From Siderastrea siderea (Eukaryota; Cnidaria; Anthozoa; Scleractinia; Rhizangiidae), in assembly GCA_964030785.1 (NCBI GenBank), contig OZ034972.1, positions 11,595,319-11,659,318 of the forward strand: a DNA stretch of 64,000 nt, given 5' to 3'. Position numbers and translations under genes: made by a program. This document shows, piece after piece, positions 41,251-50,858 of the stretch. Each line of letters opens with the position of its first letter. Position 1 is the stretch's first letter. The notes beneath the pieces are model-generated. The model did no database searches, had not been told where the DNA came from, and was given only the letters and a program-made list of their open reading frames with translations.

Positions 41251-43291
41251 TGAGTCGCGCAGCGACAAGGGCAATTTGTGAAAACTTTGAAAATACAAGT
41301 GAAATTTATCCTTAATTCTACGAGGACTCAATGCGATTACTTGTTTATAACACAGAGGGCAAAATTTTCGGAAACTTTTCCATGCACGTTGAAACACAAT
41401 CAGCCGGCCCTCAGAATAAGTAGAATAAAAGTACCTGCTCGTAAACAATTCACCAAACAAGCAGTGTAACTGTTGCTCAGCGCACAAAACAAGAAAGACT
41501 GACCATTATGTACATCTTGAGAGATAAATACAATTCTAGTTCATTGACAAAACACACTAAAACTCAATTAACTAAGTAAATTTTATTCACCTGAGCTGCA
41601 AAGCTTCCTCTCGCTGGAAAAATTATCAACCACGTCGCTCCAAAGTTTTCAGTAGTTTTAAAACAAATAACCATTTGCTGTTTCCCGTAACACATATAGG
41701 TTCACCTTTTGGAATTTCTCTTCAAGCAAACACGCGATTTCCATACCATTTTTACCAACCAACCCGGTTAAAAGTCAAACTTTGAAGTGATCCTTGTGCT
41801 GAACAACTCAAAATCTGTTTCTCGTTTCAAGACGCCTACAAAATAAAAATGGCGCGCTCTCACACTCAGCCAATCGAATGCGAGTAACTTTGGTGCTTGG
41901 CCAATCAGGAATAGTAATTTTGCCCTTGTCCGAAAGAAAATTAAGAAAAAATGCCCTCTGTCTCAACCAATCAGCATTCAGTAATTTTGCCCTCTATGTT
42001 ATAAAGTTATTTATTGCTCGAAAACAAGAACTGTCACCTCATCAAACACGCGGTATGTTTTCAATTTTTAACTAGCCCCATGTCACGCAGTCGCCTTTCC
42101 TTTCTATCCGCCGAAATTCTCATTATTCATAGAGGTCAAAGCACATGAGACTCGATTAAGTTGTTCCAGTATTAAAAACTGAAAAAAAAAGTCACCTCAA
42201 TAGCAACCGAAGGACCAACGCATTATATTTATTGATGATTATAAGCGGTACTTATTGAGGTTCCTGTGCTCTTTTAATAGTGCAAATTTCCGCGGATAGG
42301 TGAACTCGGAAAGGTGACTGCGTACGTGACAAGGCGCAAGAAAAATTAAAAACATAATTATATTGTGTGTTTGATTATTAAGTGACAGTTCTTTTTTTAA
42401 CAATAAATAAATTCACTGCCACCCTGCAGTTTAAAGTAAAAAAAATCTGTGTGTGCGCCCCACGATGCCTGCCGTCGTAGAAGTCTGAACTAAGCTCTGG
42501 CCTCTTCAATACCACTGCATGTTCGAAGAAAATAACAACAAAATAAAAATGTTAATGGTACAAAAATAAAAAAAAGGACGATAGGACGAATTTTTTGCAA
42601 GGAAAAGCGAAATGTGGTTTCGTGATTGACCGTTTGTTTACTTTCTTGTGGTTTTAACTCGCATCTGATCGGTGGCTAGTCAATTGACCGAGCTCTTTCT
42701 TTTTTTGATTGAAATTATATCGTTTATAGTTAAATATACCGTTTTGGTCTTAGTCTGCATTTTGTACTCAGTCTGCAGTCTGCAGTCTGCAATTTGTACC
42801 CTGTCTGCATTTTGTACAGAGTCTGCAGTCTGCAGTCTGCATTTTGTACTGACAGCCTTTGAATCTTAATCAGTTTTAAGCTTATCACAATAAAAGGTGC
42901 CTGGGAAAGCTGTTATGCATGAGCCAGAGAAGGTAATGTACAAAACACAATTCCTACCTCCGCTGCTTTCGGAAACGTTTCAGGAGTGTCTTAACGTGAT
43001 ATATGCGATTGACGAATCTCTCGTTTTCCTGGAAGTAGAAACAACTCTTTGAAAATATTACAAATTAAGTCAATCAAACTGACAAACTAAAGAGTTTCAC
43101 AGCTGGGAGATATGTCTCACAAGCGAGGTTAATTATAAGGGAAAGAAATCCTGATTGCGATTCTCTTAAAAGGAGATCACCTGTTCGATCTGTCGGCAGT
43201 GCTTGAGCAGGGTAAAGTACTTCCCCTTCCAGAGCGTTTCACGATCCGAGGACGGATCTGTTTGTAACTCTTGATCACTACCGTCCGCCAT
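38440..43291 (-). CDS. TFPT/INO80F-like coiled coil fused to an HMG box (Nhp10-like)
   Basis: Five exons: 43181-43291, 42958-43028, 40188-40251, 39216-39524, 38440-38808. Phases chain to 307 residues from an ATG at 43289-43291. Residues 19-80 (LWKGKYFTLLKHCRQIEQ, ENERFVNRIYHVKTLLKRF, FLKDKLDDYNDDYQ) match the conserved segment of TFPT/Amida, the INO80F subunit. A DKDKDKD linker leads to an HMG box (APKKPANAFFMYCQQQR; GHHELTKSLAKEWNNL; YYEMYEKDKERYEKE) split by the last intron. The tail is Lys-, Ser- and Pro-rich (PAKKSRAKTPKQK; MPLNIPNIPMPQLIP). Vertebrate TFPT lacks an HMG box, while yeast Nhp10 has one. The likely role is INO80 chromatin remodelling in the nucleus. Two introns contain repeats, including a 2.1-kb TIR element. 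Confidence 0.88.
40708..42853. mobile_element. 2.1-kb long-TIR element with CTGCAG-rich ends
   Basis: The ends GTCAGTACAAAATGCAGACTGCAGAC and GTCTGCAGTCTGCATTTTGTACTGAC are inverted and hold tandem GCAGACT units. The arms extend through AAACGGTATATTTAACTA, CGGTCAATTGACTAGCCACCGATC, GAAACCACA, AATTCG(A/T)CCTATC and GGCCAGAGCTT, about 350-400 bp per arm. No transposase frame is evident and a palindrome is nested inside. It lies between TFPT/HMG exons 2 and 3, ending about 105 bp from exon 2. Confidence 0.75.
41197..41322. repeat. Nested palindrome with GAGTCGCGCAGCGAC centre
   Basis: GTAGAATTAAGGATAAATTT, TTTTCAAAGTTTTCACAAATTGCC-like sequence and their complements fold around TGAGTCGCGCAGCGACAAGG. 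It sits inside the 40708-42853 element. Confidence 0.6.
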
Positions 43292-43376
43292 GTTGGAAAT
43301 TAATTTCACCCAGCATCCTTTGTGTTCTTAGTTCTTTCACAGGCCACCCAACCTAAGTGATGAATTATGCATCGGC

Positions 43377-44292
43377 CAGCGGTGCCCATTCCCCTCCCCC
43401 CCGGGCATTAGCCGGGCATTTGCTCACGTTTCAATCCCTGGGGCGGGCATTTGAAATTTTATTACTGCCCGGGGGTTGGGCATTTGCATACCCCCGGGAC
43501 GATCACGGGGCATTTGAGATCCTTGTCAGGTTTTGGTCTCGCATGTAATATGTGGATTTTAGAGCTATCCAAGATCATCACTTTCATAAAAATCTTTTAC
43601 GACCTTTTTATACGGATCATGTGTTTTCAGTTCTTCGATAACTTATTGTATTTATAAAATAAGCATTTCTTACCTTATTTTAAAAACAAGCACATGAATT
43701 GTGCGCGTCAAAATCAAGTAAATGAACGAATAATTGAACCAAAGAGTAAACCAAAAGGAACTGTCTTGTACACAATTGGGCCTGTTATTGATAAAGTGAC
43801 ATTAAAGCAAATGAACAAAGGGAGGGTAGATGCAAGGGTAAACAACCGAAAAGCATTGAAATTAAGGGCTGGTTTCCATATGATCGCTATGACCGCTGCA
43901 ATCACTGGAAACAACAACGTTCAGCAATCGTTGCGATCATACAGAAACCACTCTTCAGCAATCGTTGTGAAATGCTGTGATCGCCACGATCGCTGAAGTG
44001 TGGTATCCATATGATCACAACGATTGCTGAATGTTGTTTCCAGCGCCGATTGCAGCGATCATAGCGATGATATGGAAACCAGCATTAATAATGAGTGACA
44101 CTTTCTTGTTATGATTTATCAAATCTTGAGCAGTGTTACTTTCTAGATGATCCCGGGGGTGGGGCAATTGACTTCTGTTTTTGTCCTATCCCGGGGCATT
44201 TGACGGACTTATTTGTCCCCACCCCCGGGAATTTGCCATTTAAAAAAAAAATGCTAATGCCCAGGGGGTGGCCCGGGGGGGGATGGGCACTG
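43377..44292. mobile_element. TIR element with GGTGCCCATCCCCCCCCGGGC ends
   Basis: GCGGTGCCCATTCCCCTCCCCCCCGGGCATTAGCC at the left is mirrored by GCTAATGCCCAGGGGGTGGCCCGGGGGGGGATGGGCACTG at the right. GGGGCATTTGA motifs repeat subterminally on both sides. It starts about 85 bp upstream of the TFPT/HMG start codon, so it may overlap the promoter region. A second palindrome is nested inside. Confidence 0.65.
43867..44085. mobile_element. Nested palindromic MITE (GATCGC-rich)
   Basis: GGCTGGTTTCCATATGATCGCTATGACCGCTGCAATC at the left is mirrored by GATTGCAGCGATCATAGCGATGATATGGAAACCAGC. Internal AACGTTCAGCAATCGTTG and TGTGATCGCCACGATCGCTG segments give further pairing. Confidence 0.7.
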
Positions 44293-44696
44293 ATGGAATT
44301 GACTGATGTATTACTGTTGCAATTAGACTAATTAGGCGGCACACGTGCGGTAACGCACGTCACGCCGTCTCGTAAAATGCATTTTTTTCGTTTTCGTCGT
44401 CGTTGTGTCCGTCAGTTACTTAGTCTTCTTGAGTTCGTGCGGCCTTTTGAACAATAGGTGTGATATTATAATGACGTAAACACACAGATTTTATCAGGTT
44501 GAAAATCCAATCTATGAAATACCAGACATACTTGCGAATAAAACATAGGCACGCATTGTGTGCTTGACCTATGTTGAAATGACGAGTCTCATCCCAGCTT
44601 ATTTGCGATTTTTAAGACATACTCTGCGGACAAAAAAACACACGCGATCATTCGTGTAAATACTTCCCCCTCCACTATAGCACACTGAGTGCATAA

Positions 44697-44906
44697 GGCC
44701 TAGTTCAGACGCCGTACCTCTCATGTGCCGTACCAAGTAGTACGTAGTTTTTTGGCAGTTGTACGGTGTCCAAATGAGTTTTTTCGACAGATCTCAATTA
44801 GGCAAGCCAAAATCTCATGGTACGGCTAAGCTTGCCGCTCAAAACGACCTAGGAGCGAAAATGTGTTTGGTACAGCACATGAGAGGTGCGGCGTCTGAAC
44901 TGGGCC
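44697..44906. mobile_element. 210-bp MITE with GGCCTAGTTCAGACGCCG ends
   Basis: GGCCTAGTTCAGACGCCGTACCTCTCATGTGCCGTAC is mirrored by GTACAGCACATGAGAGGTGCGGCGTCTGAACTGGGCC. A 125-residue ORF that starts inside is a by-product. Confidence 0.7.
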
Positions 44907-45297
44907 GGACACAGCTTTTTCGTTTACTTAGCGATACCCTTGGAATGCAAAGCAAAATCCTGCTAAAAACCCAATTGGACCAAATTGGAGACAGAGCAAC
45001 CATCGGGCTAGTAGGATACAGGCTAAAAAGTCAAACTGACACAAGAACAAAACAACTGCATAAAAATTTTAAATTGAATTTAAAACTGAAACCTCAGTTA
45101 CGGTCAACTAATAATTGTCTGCATATTACTGAATGATATAAATCTAGGTCATGACAAGAGGTGAAAGAAACAAATGTATAAGATAATAATTTGAGGACAG
45201 GACAGCCATTTGCACTCCCAGTTGCACAAACTTGTTTATGAAAATTGAAGATCGAAAGAGGGCAAGGGTCGTTTTTTTTAAACAAATTTTCTTGCCA

Positions 45298-45745
45298 TAT
45301 GTTCCTGTATATGATAAAACCAAGAAAGAAATCATTTCTATGTCGGCTGAAAAATATGTGGATATGACTGATAAATCATGGACACAACATCGTAAACTAA
45401 AAACTTAACCCAAACCGTAATATGGGAAGGGAAAACAGGTTTAAAACCTACAGACACGCTTGAATGAACAAACTAATTTATGCAAATTGCTATCTTAAGC
45501 AAGTCGCTATCAATTTCAAAAACCATATGTTCTCGTATATGATAAAACCAAGAAAGAATTCATTTCTATGTCGACTGGAAAATCTGTGGATATAACTGAT
45601 ATAAATCATGGCACAACATCGTAAACTAAAACTTAATAAGTATTATGGGAAGAGAAAACAGGTTTAAAAACCTACAGACACGCTTGAATGAAGGAACTAA
45701 TTTATGCAAATTGCAATCTTAAACACGTCGCTTTGAATTTCAAAT
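45298..45745. repeat. Direct repeat, two units of about 220-230 bp
   Basis: ATATGTTCCTGTATATGATAAAACCAAGAAAG at about 45298 recurs as ATATGTTCTCGTATATGATAAAACCAAGAAAG at about 45526. The units stay alignable through ACAACATCGTAAACTAAA, GAAAACAGGTTTAAAA and CTACAGACACGCTTGAATGAA to AATTTCAAA. I do not recognise the unit. Confidence 0.75.
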
Positions 45746-46401
45746 TACCAAACAAAGCTGTTTCAAAAACCTTGCGAAGTACAGACAAAATTATCCATAT
45801 CAAGCACAGATACAATCTTTCCAACCAAGATCTTGCTCAAAGATACATAACCAAAACAGCTGTGTCATAACACAAATCACAAAAGAACAAATTAAATTAC
45901 AGTTTCTCGTCAACAAGTTTTTTTTGGAACGAGGTTGTTTTTGTCACGTTCCACCGTTGGCCACGACAAAAGTCAATTTTACCTGCCCTTACAATAGTTT
46001 TTGGAAATCATCATCAATTCCACCACACCAAGCCTTTACTCAAAATATAATATTCGAGAGGAAAACGTAGAAAAAAGCACGTTTGCGCTGATCGTTTCCG
46101 TCCACATATGTACATTCAACATGGCCGGTAAGCTTAACCTTGTCTGACCTTCAGCTCCAGTAAGCGGATTCTAACCAGCTGTTTCATTGGTAGAAGGTAC
46201 TCTTAGCATAGTAGACTCAATCTGATTGGTGCCACACAGTGCCACATAAATTCCCCGCGGGGGGGGGGGGGTGCACTCCCATGTGAAGGTGCATGGATGC
46301 TCGTCGTCTTGCGTTTTCCATCTGTTTTAGAATGGCTTTTATTCAAATTTTCCGACGAGCATTCCTCCCCGTCTTACATGGGACTCCCCCCCCCGGATCA
46401 A

Positions 46402-46437
46402 AAATACATACATACATACATAAATACATACATACAA
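46402..46437. repeat. ATAC/CATA microsatellite
   Basis: About nine CATA units. It sits beside an inverted pair of G- and C-runs (GGGGGGGGGGGTGCACTCCCATGTGA near 46260 and TTACATGGGACTCCCCCCCCC near 46375) that may be a short fold-back element. Confidence 0.7.
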
Positions 46438-46682
46438 TTTTCCATGTAAGATCGTAGAAAACTTCAGGGTAGTATTGACAAAATACATTAGAATCGCTGT
46501 AAACGTGTTTATAAAACGTGTTTTTAAAGGGAATACGGTGAAAGATCGTCACAGTGCGCCATATCGGATATCCATAATATAATATGTTTACATACATGTA
46601 ATTCCTTACATACCGGAAGTGCAAGTTGTCGATAACAGGTCACCGGAAACCAAGAACTACTAAAGTTCAATAAGCAGGTCAG

Positions 46683-48590
46683 CGTTTGAAGTAGTGCTGG
46701 TTACGAAAAAAATGAACGGTAGAAAGGAGTCTAATTTTCCTTTTTAGAGTTTTGCTTCTGTTTATTTCGCTGTGAGAATGTAGCGAAAGCTAGCAGAGGG
46801 GAGAGTGTAAGACACAGTTCCGTGGGTAGTATGAAAATTTGCTAAATAAAGCAGTAGAAGTAATGCATTGAGATCAATTTTTAATAGGTTGCTTAACATG
46901 TAGGATGTAGCACTTTGTCGGTTTGTATTAGAATTAAATAGTAGAGAAAAGAGAGGGGTTTCTGACATCAAGTATGTGATTGTTGATAAGAGATAAAAGT
47001 TTCCTTTGTTGCTGTGTCTCAAGTAGTGGTGGTTAATAAAAAATTAGGGGGAGAAAGAATATGCATTTAATCTTCTTTTCTGTTAGGTATGCAATTTAGA
47101 AATTTTGCGGTGTTAGGATGGGAAAAGAAAATGCGTGATGTTTGTATCTCGGCTATGGAGGTCAGGCAATTGGATAGATAGAAGGGGTTGCATGCACTTG
47201 GTTCGGATTATATTAAGTTAGTTGCGAGATGATGACATTCATTACATACAGGAATTGCTAAATGTGGAAAGCAGGTCGGCAAAGGGCAATGTTAAAAGTC
47301 TGTTTTACTTTTCTGTTTGAAGTAGTGCTGGTTGTGAAAAAGTGAACGGTAGAAAGGAGTCTAATAATTTCCTTTGTTTGAGTTTTGCAGCGTATTGAAC
47401 TTAAGTAAAGGTAAGCGTTGAAATGTTTATTTCGCTGTTTTTGAGGGCATTTCGTTGATAAGGGGCAGCGTTTACAAAGCTTAGTGATTACTTGGGAATT
47501 GTCAGCGTTTGTTAGTATTGGCACACTAAGATAGTTTTATATCTGGCGTTGTTTTCACTGCTCGATAACAAGTTTTTGGGGTATTTCTGAGAATGTCGCG
47601 AAAGGTTGCAGAGGGGAGACTGTAAAAGAAAAACGTTCCGTGGGTAGTATGGATAATTTCCAAAATAAAGCAGTAGAAGTAATGCATTGAGGTCAATTTT
47701 TAATAGGTTGTCTAATATGTAGCAGTTTGTCGGTTTGTATTGAAATTAATGTAGCGAAAGCTAGCAGAGGGGAGAGAGTAAGACAAAGTTGTGTGGGTAG
47801 CATGCATAATTTCCTAAATAAAGCAGTGGAAGTAATGCGGCATTGAGATCAATTTTCAGTAGGTTGCTTTAATGCGTAGCACTTTGTCAGTGTGTATTGA
47901 AATTAAATAGTGGAGAAAACAGAAGGGTTTGTCACATCAAGTATGTGATTGTTGGTAAGAGATAGAAGTTTTCTTTGTTGCTGTGTCTCAAGTAGTGGTG
48001 GTTAACAAAGAATTAGCTCTAGAAAGAACTGCATTTACTCTTTTTTTTGCCGCGTATGCAATTTAGAATTTGCGACGTGAGGACGGGATAGGAAAATGCG
48101 TGATGTTTGTATCTCTGCTATGGCGGTTAGGCAATTGGATTCACAGATGGGGATGCAGGCACGTAGTTCAGATTATATTTCCTTTATATCTTTTATGTTA
48201 TTGATACTAAGTTAGTTGCGAGATGATGACATTCATTACATACAGGAACTGCTAATTGTGCAAAGTAGGTAAGCGAAGGCCAATGTTAAAAGTCTGTTTT
48301 ACTTTTCTTTTTGAAGTAGTGCTTGTTAGGAAAAAATGAACCATAGAAAGGAGTTTAAATTCCTCTTTTTAAGTTTTGAGGCGTATAGAACTTATGTAAA
48401 GGTAAGCGTTGAAATGTTTATTTTGCTGTTACAAAGCTTAGTGATTACTTGGGAATTGTCAGCGTTTGCCAGTATTGGTGCACTAAAATAGTTTTATATC
48501 TGGCGTTGTTTTCACTGCTGGATAACAAGTTTTTGGGGTATTTGTGAGAATGTAGCGAAAGGTTGCAGAGGGGAGACTGTTCTTTTTGGT
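46683..48590. repeat. Long-period tandem repeat, unit up to about 1 kb
   Basis: The block GAAGTAGTGCTGGTT..AAAAA.TGAACGGTAGAAAGGAGTCTAAT starts at about 46686, 47319 and 48316. Inside the units, GCAGAGGGGAGA(G/C)TGTAA, AAATAAAGCAGTAGAAGTAATGCATTGAG, TAGCACTTTGTCGGTTTGTATT and CATCAAGTATGTGATTGTTG recur in the same order. The first unit is shorter. I found no coding frame or known repeat family; it may be a satellite-like or subterminal array. Confidence 0.7.
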
Positions 48591-48611
48591 TCACTAGTTA
48601 CATTAAGTTAA

Positions 48612-48828
48612 CCCTTTAGGCGCCATTAGTGAACAGTATCAATTTTCTCCTCATCCTATCTGTGCAGTATAACACATACAAGTCATGAGAATTTAGGAAG
48701 TAATCACCAGAGATGAATGAGGTCGTGAATTGTCTTGATGTTTAATCAAGTTCTCCCAGTAGTAATCAATGAAATGTATGGAGACCAGTAAGGAGAATTT
48801 GTATACTGAGATATTGGGGTTTAAAGGG
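48612..48828. mobile_element. TTAA-flanked MITE, about 217 bp
   Basis: TTAA|CCCTTTAGGCGCCATTAG and ATATTGGGGTTTAAAGGG|TTAA. The interior has TTCTCCTCATCC, GTAATCACCAGAGATGAATGAGG and AGTAAGGAGAATTTG, shared with the other copies of this family. Confidence 0.75.
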
Positions 48829-49401
48829 TTAACGGATGTACGAGCATATGAAAAGTGAATCATGGTGGGTAACACAAAAGTGGTGGGTAACACATGGTGG
48901 GTAACACAAAAGTGGTGATTTTACATCCAGTCATTGCAGTATTTTATCATTGCTTCTGGAATCACAGATCCCAAACAAAAGCCAACACTTCTTCTACACC
49001 TTTCCGCACACTGGTATTGAGGGGGAGGAGGGGGGAAGGGAGGGTGAGAGACTCTGCGCCGCCTGTAAATTATTTAGAATTTCTTGTTTGTAATCATTGG
49101 TGTAGACTTCATAGTAATTCTACGATCGGATGCGGTAATTGACTCTTCTGTTGGTGGGGCACGAGAAACGTTCTCTTCTTAGCTGTGGTGATTCACGCCC
49201 GCAGTTGCTCAGGAAATTGCAAATAGGGCGGGGGGTAAACGATTTAGGTCGATTTACATTGCAGCAGCCGGGCTAGTGGCACGGAAAATAGCCACGTAAA
49301 AGGGTATAGGACAGATTTAATTGACCTTTCTTGTTGTACTGATCCTGTGTTGTAATCTGTTTATCTACACTTCCAGTAAAAATCTAGTACAGGCATTACA
49401 A

Positions 49402-49436
49402 TAACTTTATAACTTTATAACTTTATAACTTTATGA
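49402..49436. repeat. TAACTTTA microsatellite
   Basis: Four 8-bp TAACTTTA units. Confidence 0.8.
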
Positions 49437-49439
49437 GAA

Positions 49440-50858
49440 AAACAGTATAAGTCCGAAAATTAAGAGCGTGAACAAAACCGTGAAACTAAAAACCTGATAA
49501 CAAGTGTATCAGGCTCCATAAGTTCGTTGACGTCACTTCAAAAAACAAAGCAAATCAATTGTTTCACATATTACTGTCTCATTATGATGCCCAGAGCGTT
49601 AACTCAAAGAAGCGTTTATTTGAGTAAATACGGCCATTATTCTTATCGAATCGTACATGACCCCAAACCCAACGAAGCGCACGTGCGCAGCGTCGAGTTG
49701 GCTATGAGTCATTTTCGACGAGATTAGTAACCCTGGATATGAGAAATGTTTTGCACTAACCAAACGAAACTTCTCTATGTAAGTCACCATCTAATGTGCG
49801 CGACGTTTTCATCCGTAGGACATGACCTGATAAAAAGAAGCCGAAGGCAATCCAAACACGCACTTTCTCATATCCAGGGACTGTCTAATATACATAGGCG
49901 ACGTCACAAGTCTGTGCTTCATCAATCGTTTGGGGCTTACTTCTCGACTCCATGTAAGTTGGTTAAGAAACGATAGAGAACCATGAAGGAACACAGTTCC
50001 ATGAAAATCACTGCTGTGAAAGATTAATGCAATTAACGCAACCTAAAATCTCTAATGTATTTAACGCAACCTAAATACTCTAGATTGGCTAACTCTTTAA
50101 CCCTGTTCTTGAATCCCTTACTCGGACCAACAAATCATTCCCAACCGTGTGTCTCACGATCTGCCAGGGCTCAAGCCGTAAGTAGGTCGCGGTAGGGAAA
50201 GTTCAAACAAGCAGGGGCGTTATGAGTTTCTCCAAGCGTTATGATGCGAAAACAATTAGGGAAAGGATAGACCTGCTCCAAGTGGCTAGTGTTTCTCTCG
50301 AACGATGGATTGCTTAGATTCTCGTGGATGGCGTTCCCCAAGACCAGCGGGCCGTATTTCTAGCGTATGTTTCAGAGAATCAAATAACTTGCGATCGCGC
50401 TTAATTGGATTAGCGCTCCTTTTTACCCTATGTGAAGCGCACGAGAATGATTTGCCAAGTGAGACGATAATAAAGCCTCATCGCCTATTAAGAATCAAAG
50501 CAAGCGACATGAAGCAAGTCTAGGCAGCACACAAAATTGTTTTGACTTGCCACAATTAATTGGCTTCCTGAGATGTCCACGATTGCAATTCTACAATCGA
50601 ACAGTTCACATTCACTGTCTAACGACGACCACATGTTCATCTAAAATCAGTTTTTCAATTCACAAGCCTCTTTTCAGCTACCCGAAGAAGTGCCGTTACT
50701 TTTGTTCAATTAAAAATCAGATGCGTTAAAAGGTGTTCAAATGCTAATTCCGGTCAAAATCATGCTTTTGGATCATTGCTAATTTGTTTGACCGGCTAGT
50801 TCTCCAGTGCAACATATGAAAATGCACGACCGGAACAACGTGCTGAGTTGAGTGGGAC
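49440..50858. other. Spacer downstream of the mucin-like gene, no gene recognised
   Basis: It includes a fold-back pair CCTGGATATGAGAAA (about 49733) / TTTCTCATATCCAGG (about 49865). Short ORFs on both strands, including one with a hydrophobic stretch at 50305-50523, show no family resemblance or splice context that I can support. The 3' UTR of the mucin-like gene should lie just left of 50859. Confidence 0.4.

Noticed and set aside
43694..43996. 100-residue plus-strand ORF
   Set aside because: It spans the edge of a nested palindromic MITE; composition and position argue against a gene.
44759..45136. 125-residue plus-strand ORF
   Set aside because: It starts inside a 210-bp MITE and runs into unique sequence; no motif seen.
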